DNA of 21,408 bases, taken from positions 1 through 21,408 of the IMG/VR virus record IMGVR_UViG_3300049783_000835, one strand, 5' to 3'. Position 1 is the stretch's first letter. Each line of letters starts with the position of its first letter. The notes below the pieces were generated by a model. That model did no database searches. It saw only the letters and a list, made by a program, of their open reading frames with translations, and was not told the DNA's origin. The stretch comes from a virus. Both the position numbers and the translations under genes were made by a program. This document shows, one piece after another, positions 1 to 5,526 of the stretch.

Positions 1-135
1 ACGTATTAAAAAATATACGCACCAAGCAAAAAGAAAAGAACATGATATAGTCATTTTGTGGTTTTTCTCTTTATAGTTAAAATAAACAGATATTGCATTT
101 AAAAAACTTAATGATATCCAAAATACTACTTCCAT
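1..135 (-). CDS. Small membrane protein, cut by the window edge
   Basis: The ORF starts at ATG 135 behind an exact copy of the A-rich leader seen before other genes here and stays open for 45 codons to the window edge, so its C-terminus is missing. It begins MEVVFWISLSFLNAISVYFN and is hydrophobic (residues 4-19 and 30-45), with a short basic loop YKEKNHK between, which suggests two membrane helices. It is a paralogue of the 49-residue protein at 3514-3663: both have N-(A/G)-I-x-x-YFNYK-x-K, then SF, then W-x-V. Function unknown. Confidence 0.65.
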   Translation of the reverse strand, partial: MEVVFWISLSFLNAISVYFNYKEKNHKMTISCSFLFAWCVYFLIR

Positions 136-161
136 AATTTTGTTTGTTTTAATTAGTTGTT
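133..161 (-). repeat. Repeated translation leader, long copy 1
   Basis: This 29-nt stretch is identical to 1360-1388. Its first 19 nt (CATAATTTTGTTTGTTTTA on the plus strand, start codon included) also occur at 821-839 and 1156-1174. Read on the minus strand it is an A-rich leader with no Shine-Dalgarno sequence, ending in the ATG of the 45-codon partial gene. Poly-A leaders are normal in Bacteroidota; exact identity over 29 nt is not. Confidence 0.85.
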
Positions 162-173
162 ATTGTATTAATT

Positions 174-434
174 TTAGTCAAGTGTTTGAAATATTTTTAA
201 GTTTTTTTTACTAACTATAGCGTTAAAATTATTAACCTTTTTTAAAACTGTATAATTTATTTTTCTTACATCAAGAAGATTAACCGCCTCACCTATACTT
301 TTAAATTGACAGTAATTTTCAACATCAGTAAATGCCTTAAATTGAATTTTATTTTTACTTAAAAACTTATAACCACTTAACCAGTTTCCAACTCTTACTC
401 CAAATTTATTGTTTTCAAATCTTACTACTTTCAT
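174..434 (-). CDS. Hypothetical protein, 86 aa
   Basis: Not recognised. It starts MKVVRFENNKFGVRVGNWLS and is basic (many Lys/Arg), with alternating beta-strand and helix character and no membrane segment or cysteine pair. The start is supported by an A-rich leader ending in ATTATG and no Shine-Dalgarno site. It follows the 46-residue gene at 462-602 on the same strand after a 27-nt gap and lies in the early leftward operon. Most likely an accessory early phage protein. Confidence 0.6.
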   Translation of the reverse strand: MKVVRFENNKFGVRVGNWLSGYKFLSKNKIQFKAFTDVENYCQFKSIGEAVNLLDVRKINYTVLKKVNNFNAIVSKKNLKIFQTLD

Positions 435-461
435 AATTTATCTTTGTTTTTATTAAATATA

Positions 462-602
462 TTAATACCACTTATTTAAAAACGCCAATAGTTTTTCTTT
501 AAAGCTTTTGTATTTAATAGATTCGTATAAGGATAATCTTAAATTTATATTACAATCCATAGAGTCTAATAAGTATTCTCTTTGCTTAAAGTTTTGTTTC
601 AT
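462..602 (-). CDS. Small hypothetical protein, 46 aa
   Basis: The ORF MKQNFKQREYLLDSMDCNIN... ends KEKLLAFLNKWY. It is preceded by an A-rich leader (AAACAAAATAAAAT before ATG) like its neighbours, and it fills the gap between the genes at 174-434 and 623-931, which supports it despite its length. It is basic and probably helical, with no membrane helix. An opposite-strand ORF over 508-690 is its shadow. Function unknown. Confidence 0.55.
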   Translation of the reverse strand: MKQNFKQREYLLDSMDCNINLRLSLYESIKYKSFKEKLLAFLNKWY

Positions 603-622
603 ATTTTATTTTGTTTTATTTA

Positions 623-931
623 TTACAACTTATCTACTGAAGTACTTCTGTATTTTCTTCTTAATTGATCGTAAGACTCAAGACCTATAAAGCTACTTAT
701 TTCATAAAAATTAGGTCTTAAATTTATTTTTAAGTGTTTAGTAATTTGTTCTAATCTATCTGATAATATTTCATTCTCTTTTTCTAGTAATAAGATTTTT
801 CTTTTCGTGTTTAATCCGAACATAATTTTGTTTGTTTTAATCCTTAATTTTAATTTTTTATTAATAAATTTTTTGGCATCACTTTTTTGACTTGATGTTG
901 CTGAACTGTATGGATCATTTATTGATAACAT
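623..931 (-). CDS. Hypothetical coiled-coil protein with two possible starts (102 or 66 aa)
   Basis: The full frame opens at ATG 931, which overlaps the TAA of the upstream gene (TAATG), giving 102 residues. However, an exact copy of the phage's 19-nt translation leader lies inside the frame at 821-839, directly before an in-frame ATG at 823, which would give a 66-residue protein MFGLNTKRKILLLEKENEIL.... Residues 37-67 of the long form are charged and heptad-like, suggesting a coiled coil. Either both starts are used, or a 36-residue upstream gene has fused to this one through the leader. Function unknown. Confidence 0.6.
   Translation of the reverse strand: MLSINDPYSSATSSQKSDAKKFINKKLKLRIKTNKIMFGLNTKRKILLLEKENEILSDRLEQITKHLKINLRPNFYEISSFIGLESYDQLRRKYRSTSVDKL
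821..839 (-). repeat. Repeated translation leader, internal copy
   Basis: An exact 19-nt copy (CATAATTTTGTTTGTTTTA on the plus strand) of the leader also found at 133, 1156 and 1360. Here it lies inside an open reading frame and is translated if the upstream start at 931 is used (residues K-T-N-K-I-M). It argues for initiation at 823. Confidence 0.8.
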
Positions 932-1158
932 TACTCTCTCTTTTTAAATAACGTTCTATACTTGCCTTTAATTGGTTCTCCGTTATGTATACTCATTCCT
1001 ACAAACCAATTTAATACACCTAGCAATCCAGTAGCCATCCATAAACATAATAGTTCTGGATCTGTATTTATATCGTTATCCTTTGTCCACCAGTAATAAA
1101 AACTATACATTCCTATTAAGTACCAAATTGCTAATCCTAATATTATTGTTATTCCCAT
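931..1158 (-). CDS. Membrane protein with two predicted helices, 75 aa
   Basis: Two hydrophobic segments are visible: residues 2-24 (starting GITIILGLAIWYLIG) and about 38-56 (CLWMATGLLGVLNWFVG), joined by a polar, acidic loop (TKDNDINTDPE). The C-terminus is basic (GKYRTLFKKRE), which by the positive-inside rule favours a cytoplasmic tail. The start is supported by an exact copy of the 19-nt repeated leader. The stop overlaps the next ATG, indicating coupled translation. It could be an inner-membrane takeover, exclusion or holin-like protein, but no family is recognised. Confidence 0.65.
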   Translation of the reverse strand: MGITIILGLAIWYLIGMYSFYYWWTKDNDINTDPELLCLWMATGLLGVLNWFVGMSIHNGEPIKGKYRTLFKKRE

Positions 1159-1174
1159 AATTTTGTTTGTTTTA
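1156..1174 (-). repeat. Repeated translation leader, short copy
   Basis: An exact 19-nt match to the leader at 133-151, 821-839 and 1360-1378. It diverges after that (GTTATG instead of ATTAGTTG on the plus strand) and serves as the leader of the 75-residue membrane protein. Confidence 0.8.
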
Positions 1175-1185
1175 GTTATGTTAAA

Positions 1186-1362
1186 TTATAAAGTAGCCTC
1201 TAAAATTCTAGCAGCTTTATAAAGATCTTTTATTATTTGCTTCTCTCTAGCATCCCATTCTTTTTGAGTATTACTTTCAAGCCACTGTGATGGTGCTGTT
1301 GTACCTTTCATTGTTTTTCTGTAATCCGCATCATTTCTTAAATTGTCTATTATGTATTTCAT
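1186..1362 (-). CDS. Small hypothetical protein, 58 aa
   Basis: The ORF begins MKYIIDNLRNDADYRKTMKG and ends KDLYKAARILEATL. The start at 1362 is well supported by the long 29-nt copy of the repeated leader. The protein is soluble, hydrophilic and mostly helical. It lies between the membrane protein at 931-1158 and the oxygenase-like gene at 1398-1991 with 27- and 35-nt gaps. No family recognised. Confidence 0.65.
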   Translation of the reverse strand: MKYIIDNLRNDADYRKTMKGTTAPSQWLESNTQKEWDAREKQIIKDLYKAARILEATL

Positions 1363-1388
1363 AATTTTGTTTGTTTTAATTAGTTGTT
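1360..1388 (-). repeat. Repeated translation leader, long copy 2
   Basis: Identical over 29 nt to 133-161. It is the leader of the 58-residue gene. The two long copies are 1.2 kb apart in the same operon, which could reflect gene-plus-leader duplication or a conserved initiation element. Confidence 0.85.
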
Positions 1389-1397
1389 GTTTTAATG

Positions 1398-1991
1398 TTA
1401 AAATTCATGGTTAATAGGTAAAGTGATTCTATACATTACCCTATGTATATCTTTATCTAAAGGCAAGCTTTCATGTATAAATTGAGAGTTGCCGTAATAA
1501 ACTTTGTTAGCATCTAACATAAAGCCATCATTTAATTTTAAGTGGCTACAATCGCCTCCTTCTTTTGCTTTATCGTTAAATATACCATGCCATCCTTTAC
1601 AAGCAGAGTAGTTAGACGCAATTAACATACCTCCTTTTTTACTTTCGTAAGATACAGCATGTTCTTTACTTGTTAGTTTAACTCCATTCTCGCCAACCTT
1701 CCAACCATTACCACCACCGCTACCCCATGAAGAAACTTCTTTTAAATAGTTACCGTCAATGTGAGGTGCTCCACGTCTTAAAGTTTTATATTTTTTTACA
1801 AATGCTCCATGCACGGTTAAGAATGCCTGACCGAATTGATTGGGTAAGTTTTTAACCATTTGTTTTGCCGTGTTTCTAAATTCTATTGGTAAGGTTTTTA
1901 AATCGCTTAAATCAAATGCAAGCATACTAACTTCACCCTTAAAAAAAGGTATCTCAATACTATTTAATTCTTTTGATATGCTTGTAATCAT
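1398..1991 (-). CDS. Probable 2-oxoglutarate/Fe(II)-dependent oxygenase-like protein, 197 aa
   Basis: The sequence shows a His-x-Asp motif (H77-I-D79, in GAPHIDGN) and about 95 residues later a His followed by Arg (H173 in FIHESLP, R184 or R188 in HRVMYRITLP). This HxD...H...R order and spacing fits the double-stranded beta-helix 2OG-Fe(II) oxygenases, where H/D/H bind iron and the Arg binds 2-oxoglutarate. A Gly-rich loop (SSWGSGGGNG) lies between. Phage members modify nucleic acids or proteins; the substrate here cannot be read. Its ATG overlaps the stop of the small gene upstream (ATGA). An alternative is a structural beta-helix protein without activity. Confidence 0.5.
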   Translation of the reverse strand: MITSISKELNSIEIPFFKGEVSMLAFDLSDLKTLPIEFRNTAKQMVKNLPNQFGQAFLTVHGAFVKKYKTLRRGAPHIDGNYLKEVSSWGSGGGNGWKVGENGVKLTSKEHAVSYESKKGGMLIASNYSACKGWHGIFNDKAKEGGDCSHLKLNDGFMLDANKVYYGNSQFIHESLPLDKDIHRVMYRITLPINHEF

Positions 1992-2137
1992 AATTTATCT
2001 TTGTTTTTTATTTCTAATTTAGTAATCTCATATTTAATAGAAGACCTTAAACTTTGTAAGTGCCAGTATGCGCTTAATTCAGGGTTATCATTTTGCAAAT
2101 CATAAGAGTCTCGTAATAATTTTAATAATGTTTCCAT
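1988..2137 (-). CDS. Small hypothetical protein, 49 aa
   Basis: The ORF begins METLLKLLRDSYDLQNDNPE and ends ITKLEIKNKDKL. Its stop overlaps the start of the oxygenase-like gene (ATGA), a coupling arrangement common in this operon. It looks helical, with a central aromatic stretch AYWHLQSL and a Lys-rich tail, and has no membrane segment. The start at 2137 has an A/T-rich leader. Function unknown. Confidence 0.55.
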   Translation of the reverse strand: METLLKLLRDSYDLQNDNPELSAYWHLQSLRSSIKYEITKLEIKNKDKL

Positions 2138-2153
2138 AACTTATATTTGTATA

Positions 2154-2591
2154 TTATGTTATTGGATCATTGTTACCTGTTAAAAAATGATAACCAATTA
2201 AATATTTTTTTAACCTAACAACGTCTTTATCCGTTAGCTCTTTAAGTCTTGTAATATCCATGTTGTCTTCTAAATCAGCAATTTTAACAACTGTGGCATA
2301 TCTATTGGATTGTACTCTATTAATATAATCTTCATACTTTTCGCCTTTACGTTTAGTCATTGCGTCAACAGCATTTACAACACTACTCCAAAAGAAGCAC
2401 TTTAAAACTTCTTTATTCCAATCAGGGCAATCTTCTAGTAAGTCGTGTAATAAAGCAACGGTTCTAATTTCTTCGTTTTTGTTTTTTAACTTTTCCTCTA
2501 ATCTGTTTAAATGCCCCATGTATGGCTTACCTGCTAAATCAGCTTTATTTCTAAAAGCGTATTCTACTATTTTTCTTGCTACTTCTATCAT
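2154..2591 (-). CDS. HD-domain phosphohydrolase, SpoT/MESH1-like (p)ppGpp hydrolase family
   Basis: All metal ligands of a RelA/SpoT-type HD hydrolase are visible: H27 (GHLNRL), H49-D50 with E53-D54 (LLHDLLED), and D106 (KIADLEDN). A TKRKGEKYEDYI stretch (residues 79-90) matches the K-x-x-x-E-x-Y-x-x-YI substrate loop, and K103/N110 fit the KxADxxxN motif. No synthetase, TGS or ACT domain is present: 145 residues is a stand-alone hydrolase, as in MESH1 and small alarmone hydrolases. The family hydrolyses (p)ppGpp to GDP/GTP plus pyrophosphate; whether this protein acts on alarmones or another nucleotide is inference. It lies two genes downstream of the sigma factor. Confidence 0.75.
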   Translation of the reverse strand: MIEVARKIVEYAFRNKADLAGKPYMGHLNRLEEKLKNKNEEIRTVALLHDLLEDCPDWNKEVLKCFFWSSVVNAVDAMTKRKGEKYEDYINRVQSNRYATVVKIADLEDNMDITRLKELTDKDVVRLKKYLIGYHFLTGNNDPIT

Positions 2592-2594
2592 GTT

Positions 2595-2819
2595 TTAAAT
2601 TTTGTATATTATATTTATTGCTTTTACCGCACGGTTAACGCTCTCAACTAAATTGTAGAACTCTAAATCTAAAGCTTCCTGACCTGATTCGTACAAGCTA
2701 TCTACAGAGGTCAAACCCTTACTATAGTCTACAACTAATTCAAGTGCTAGAACCTGTATTTCGTCTGACTTAATGTCATCTAAAAAAGTATCTAATGGTA
2801 TTGCGTTATCTTCGTCCAT
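2595..2819 (-). CDS. Hypothetical acidic protein, 74 aa
   Basis: It begins MDEDNAIPLDTFLDDIKSDE and has an acidic N-terminal half followed by helices, with no membrane segment or metal-binding motif. Its start lies 14 nt inside the 3' end of the sigma-factor gene, so the two are probably translationally coupled. Small acidic proteins coupled to a sigma gene may be sigma partners or anti-sigma factors, but nothing in the sequence shows this. No family recognised. Confidence 0.6.
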   Translation of the reverse strand: MDEDNAIPLDTFLDDIKSDEIQVLALELVVDYSKGLTSVDSLYESGQEALDLEFYNLVESVNRAVKAINIIYKI

Positions 2820-3324
2820 AATCTTTACTGTATTTATCTCTTAATATTTTAACTCTAATCTCTTCAATCTTTCTATTAACAGTTGCGTAATTCATATTTA
2901 GAATCTCGCCTACCTGTCTTAAAGAAAAGTCATAGCTTAAGGTCATAATCTCTTTTTCTTTGGCTGATAGAATCTTCAATCTATTACGATAATAGTTTTC
3001 CTTATGACATTCGTCTACTGGCTCATCTGTAATAAGATGATTAAAGTAAGTAAAATCAGAGTCTTCAGAGTCGTTGTCTGCAAAGCTTTCACTAAACGTG
3101 TTGCAATACTCCTGTTTATACTTTGGCTTCTTCTTACTATCCTTAAATAGATTGTGCATGACCACCTTGACAAAGTTATCATCAATATTTTCAGGCTTTA
3201 TCTTGTATTGCAGCATACGCATATACATTTTCTGTACTAATTCGTCTGCTTCGTCTCTATTACTTGTAAATCTAAACGCTACTTCACGCCATAGACTGTC
3301 TTTTTTAGCTAAATGTTCTAACAT
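2806..3324 (-). CDS. Phage RNA polymerase sigma factor (small sigma-70/ECF-like)
   Basis: This 172-residue protein has the two domains of a minimal sigma factor. Region 2-like helices span about residues 10-66 (FRFTSNRDEADELVQKMYMRM and KVVMHNLFKD), and a region 4 helix-turn-helix spans about 119-160 (LSAKEKEIMTLSYDFSLRQVG then NMNYATVNRKIEEIRVKI). An acidic linker (residues 76-104) joins them. Such proteins direct host core RNA polymerase to a phage-specific promoter set, usually late genes. ATG 3324 is chosen because the sigma region 2 starts soon after it. A structured non-coding element (3394-3471) lies just upstream and may control expression. Confidence 0.8.
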   Translation of the reverse strand: MLEHLAKKDSLWREVAFRFTSNRDEADELVQKMYMRMLQYKIKPENIDDNFVKVVMHNLFKDSKKKPKYKQEYCNTFSESFADNDSEDSDFTYFNHLITDEPVDECHKENYYRNRLKILSAKEKEIMTLSYDFSLRQVGEILNMNYATVNRKIEEIRVKILRDKYSKDYGRR

Positions 3325-3393
3325 ATCAGGGCAAGTTACAACTATTAATTTAATTAAAGCTATTTATTGTTATTTAATTACATAATTAATAAA

Positions 3394-3471
3394 ATTAGTA
3401 AAGCAAGCGAGGAGTTGCGCCTCTTTTCTCTTTCGAGTTACACCAATGCATTGTGTATTTGCCTTACTAAT
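3394..3471 (-). promoter_or_regulatory. Structured leader: candidate three-way-junction RNA before the sigma gene
   Basis: The 189 bases between 3325 and 3513 hold no gene but have nested symmetry. ATTAGTAAAGCAA (3394-3406) and TTGCCTTACTAAT (3459-3471) form a 13-bp inverted repeat with one mismatch. Inside it are ACACCAATGCATTGTGT (3440-3456, hairpin with a TGCA loop) and GAGG/CCTC (3409-3423). Read as minus-strand RNA, the pieces fold into a closing stem with two inner hairpins, followed by TTTTATT. It could be an attenuator or terminator, a cis-regulatory RNA, or a protein-binding site. No promoter box was found on the minus strand here. Confidence 0.5.
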
Positions 3472-3513
3472 AATATTAAAAATAGGTTTTAATGTTTATT
3501 TTAATAATTTTTA

Positions 3514-3663
3514 CTAAATAAATTCATGTATTAAATAAACTACCGACCAACCACACATAAAGGAAGAACACATAGCTGTCTTATAGCTTTTACATTTATA
3601 GTTAAAATAGGCAGCAATCCCATTTATAAAAATTAACAACGTCCATATTATTATTGTATCCAT
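3514..3663 (-). CDS. Small membrane protein, 49 aa, paralogue of the left-edge gene
   Basis: The ORF begins MDTIIIWTLLIFINGIAAYF and ends VVYLIHEFI. Two hydrophobic segments (about residues 3-21 and 30-46) flank a short basic loop NYKCKSYK. It aligns without gaps to the partial protein at 1-135: N-G-I-A-A-YFNYK, K at 25, SF at 34-35, W-S-V at 39-41, L-I at 44-45. The start follows an A/T leader ending in TTATG. The conserved loop suggests a shared role at the cytoplasmic membrane. No known family. Confidence 0.65.
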   Translation of the reverse strand: MDTIIIWTLLIFINGIAAYFNYKCKSYKTAMCSSFMCGWSVVYLIHEFI

Positions 3664-3682
3664 AATTTATTTATTTTAAATT

Positions 3683-3964
3683 TTATTTATTTACAATTAT
3701 TCTTATCGCTTCCTCCAAACTCATCACAATATAATACTCCGACCCCTTCCACTCATTTTTAAACTTCAATTCCCCGGGCGTTAACTTTCTTTGACTTGGT
3801 GGTTTCTTACCGTCCTTTATTTCTATTATAAAATCTTTACCTCCGTATCCTACCAAAACATCAAATGCGTTCTTTAAAGTGTGTGTATGTAGCACCGTAG
3901 CGCCAAACTTTCTTAAACCGTCTACAATGTATTTTTGATTACTATCTACTCGTGAATATGTCAT
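3683..3964 (-). CDS. PD-(D/E)xK nuclease (VRR-NUC / Holliday-junction-resolvase type), 93 aa
   Basis: This short nuclease fold shows the metal site in order: D35 in AFDVLVGYGG, then E48-I-K50 in FIIEIKDGK, with an N-terminal helix carrying Q10 before the GATVLHTH strand. After it comes the conserved helix TPGELKFKNEWKG and a final strand (YYIVMS). This is the layout of VRR-NUC and Hjc-like proteins, which cut branched DNA or nick during recombination and repair. It abuts the MazG-like gene (adjacent bases) in the early operon and probably works with the Rad52-like protein. The exact substrate is inferred. Confidence 0.65.
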   Translation of the reverse strand: MTYSRVDSNQKYIVDGLRKFGATVLHTHTLKNAFDVLVGYGGKDFIIEIKDGKKPPSQRKLTPGELKFKNEWKGSEYYIVMSLEEAIRIIVNK

Positions 3965-4318
3965 TTAATTATCTTTTACAAATGTTCCGTTAATCATTCT
4001 ACCTGTTCTTTTCTCTATGATATTTAAAGCTAATTCTAAAGCCTCTAAAGGGTTTACATGTTGCATCTTACAACCTATCAGAATCGTAACTAATATATCA
4101 CCAAACCCATCTATAATTTCTTCTCTGGTGTCTTTCTCAACTCCTTTTGAATTAATGTAACGCTGGAGGTTATTTGCTTGTGCTATTAATGCGTCTCTTG
4201 TTTCTTCTACTTCCTCAATGGTTTTACCCATTTGTGCTAATGGTGTTGCTTTTTGCAGGATGCCTTTATTTTTCGCCCAAGTAATAACTCTATTGTTTAA
4301 CTCTTTAAATTCTGCCAT
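3965..4318 (-). CDS. MazG-like nucleotide pyrophosphohydrolase
   Basis: The all-alpha NTP-PPase signature is present: E35-E36-x-x-E39 in GKTIEEVEETRDAL, then E67-x-x-D70 and D74 in EEIIDGFGDILVTI. A well-conserved C-terminal end RTGRMINGTFVKD is shared with phage MazG-like proteins. At 117 residues it is a single-domain member. The family hydrolyses NTP or dNTP to the monophosphate and pyrophosphate; phage versions are thought to reshape nucleotide pools or lower alarmone signalling. Its stop adjoins the start of the PD-(D/E)xK nuclease gene. Confidence 0.8.
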   Translation of the reverse strand: MAEFKELNNRVITWAKNKGILQKATPLAQMGKTIEEVEETRDALIAQANNLQRYINSKGVEKDTREEIIDGFGDILVTILIGCKMQHVNPLEALELALNIIEKRTGRMINGTFVKDN

Positions 4319-4329
4319 AATTATATTTT

Positions 4330-4626
4330 TTATTCGTAAAAATTTATTTTTTCTTCAAACCAATCATTATCAAATTGCACTCCTTTAGTGTATAGATAGT
4401 GTCTATGCGTAACTAAAAGATAAACCATGTATTTCTTTTTGTCTCCGTATTTAATGTGGTATTCACGAGTTAAGCACATTAAATTTTCTACTCTGTCTTC
4501 TCCTTTTTTCCCCCTGCCTATTATGTGATGTAAATCTACACCTAATAATCCGCTTATTTCACACGGTATAAAGTCGCACTCATCAAACCCTAATGCATTC
4601 AAGTAAACTTTTTTATATTTAATCAT
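4330..4626 (-). CDS. HNH endonuclease-like protein, 98 aa
   Basis: The core reads D-L-H33-H34-I (VDLHHIIGRGKKGEDRVENL), N48, then REYHIKYG with H57, matching the beta-beta-alpha metal fold of HNH nucleases of the D-x-HH-I-x-GRG type found in phages, including NinG-like and packaging or recombination nucleases. Only single cysteines (C17, C22, C51) are present, so a full zinc ribbon is absent. It overlaps the DnaA-like gene by 8 nt (start inside the previous 3' end). Likely role: DNA cleavage in replication or recombination. Confidence 0.65.
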   Translation of the reverse strand: MIKYKKVYLNALGFDECDFIPCEISGLLGVDLHHIIGRGKKGEDRVENLMCLTREYHIKYGDKKKYMVYLLVTHRHYLYTKGVQFDNDWFEEKINFYE

Positions 4627-5041
4627 TTACTAAAGTTAAATCATTTATAGATTTTGCTAAAAATGAATAATCAATTTCTGGATTCTTTTGTTTTTCCCAT
4701 AAAATATCATTTATAGCATTGTCAAGACAAAGTTTTAAAGACTCGACACTTTTTTTTGGCTCAAATAACTTGAACAAATCCATGTAAATTTCTAAATATT
4801 GTTTAAAAAAAGGTTGATTTTTAAATGTATCAAATTGATTTAAACCATTAATAACTGTCCCGTGATTAACTTTTCCAAATTCTAAAGCTATTTCAGTAAG
4901 TCCATTTTCGGTTAATTCACTGCACAATTTAAACCCTACAAACCTTCCATAGACTATGTGTCTTTTCCTTGACTCAATAGACAAACATTTTATATCTAAT
5001 TTAGATTCTAAAGTCTTTTTTATTTTTTGTATTGTAATCAT
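4619..5041 (-). CDS. DnaA domain IV-like DNA-binding protein, 140 aa
   Basis: Residues 24-70 follow the DnaA C-terminal domain: SRKRHIVYGRFVGFKLC matches its basic helix, and LTEIALEFGKVNHGTVINGL matches the DnaA signature (IGxxFGxRDHSTVxxA), including F55-G56, N59-H60 and T62-V63. The AAA+ ATPase domain is missing; about 65 residues of unknown helical sequence follow instead. The host domain reads 9-bp DnaA boxes. A stand-alone copy could mark the phage origin, recruit host DnaA, or block the host origin. Its 3' end overlaps the HNH gene and its start adjoins the gene at 5042. Confidence 0.7.
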   Translation of the reverse strand: MITIQKIKKTLESKLDIKCLSIESRKRHIVYGRFVGFKLCSELTENGLTEIALEFGKVNHGTVINGLNQFDTFKNQPFFKQYLEIYMDLFKLFEPKKSVESLKLCLDNAINDILWEKQKNPEIDYSFLAKSINDLTLVND

Positions 5042-5269
5042 TTATAGATTGTTTATTTCTGTACGCACATCCATGTAATAAATTCTTTTATTTACTTCAG
5101 ATTGTGTATTATTTATGTAAGGTATCGTGTCTAATAATTCATTTACACAAATTATTGCACATTTTTTCGCTCTTTTTACCTCTATTAAATGTTCTTCTTT
5201 ACTGTAATCAAAAAAACTTCCGTTATAAAATTTATTACCTAATTCGTTTGCTTTTTCTTTTGCTGTCAT
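5042..5269 (-). CDS. Conserved small phage protein, 75 aa
   Basis: It begins MTAKEKANELGNKFYNGSFF and contains RAKKCAIICVNELLDTIPYI, a pattern (MTAKEKAxEL..KF, then AKKCA..xVxE) recalled from small early proteins of many Bacteroidota phages and prophages. It is soluble and helical, and no catalytic motif is visible. It overlaps the next upstream gene by 4 nt and abuts the DnaA-like gene. Function unknown. Confidence 0.65.
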   Translation of the reverse strand: MTAKEKANELGNKFYNGSFFDYSKEEHLIEVKRAKKCAIICVNELLDTIPYINNTQSEVNKRIYYMDVRTEINNL

Positions 5270-5526
5270 TTTTTATATCTTTTTAATTCTCTATCTAAAT
5301 TGTAATTAAACTTTTCCTGAAGTATTTGATAAAACGTGCTTTTTCTTACAAACTTGTTTTTGTAAATCTCATCAACTAAAGGAATGATTTTATCTTGGAG
5401 GCTGTCTAAATCTCGCCTAATTAATTTCATCTCTGGTGTTAAATTTTCTTTAATGTCGTCAATATTTTCAATCAACATATCTATTAAAATTAAAGATTTA
5501 CTGTAATTTTTCTGCTCCTGCGTCAT
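5266..5526 (-). CDS. Hypothetical helical protein, 86 aa
   Basis: It begins MTQEQKNYSKSLILIDMLIE and is rich in charged heptad-like repeats (residues 10-60), suggesting a helical bundle or coiled coil. The C-terminal half has a basic, HTH-like stretch (RKSTFYQILQEKFNYN). Its start lies 29 nt inside the upstream gene and its stop overlaps the next start by 4 nt. No family recognised; possibly a small DNA-binding or adaptor protein. Confidence 0.55.
   Translation of the reverse strand: MTQEQKNYSKSLILIDMLIENIDDIKENLTPEMKLIRRDLDSLQDKIIPLVDEIYKNKFVRKSTFYQILQEKFNYNLDRELKRYKK

Noticed and set aside
508-690. Plus-strand ORF of 60 residues
   Set aside because: It is antisense to two minus-strand genes with good leaders, and its hydrophobicity comes from AT-rich antisense reading.
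2142-2149. Plus-strand promoter box TATATTTG
   Set aside because: It lies in the leader between two minus-strand genes with no plus-strand gene downstream, so a chance match in AT-rich DNA is more likely.
3074-3385. Plus-strand ORF of 103 residues
   Set aside because: It is antisense to the well-supported sigma factor gene.
3394-3471. A tRNA gene (length about 78, TTTCGAGT and ACACCA present)
   Set aside because: No 7-bp acceptor stem, anticodon arm or T arm of the right sizes can be drawn; the symmetry is one closing stem with two short hairpins.
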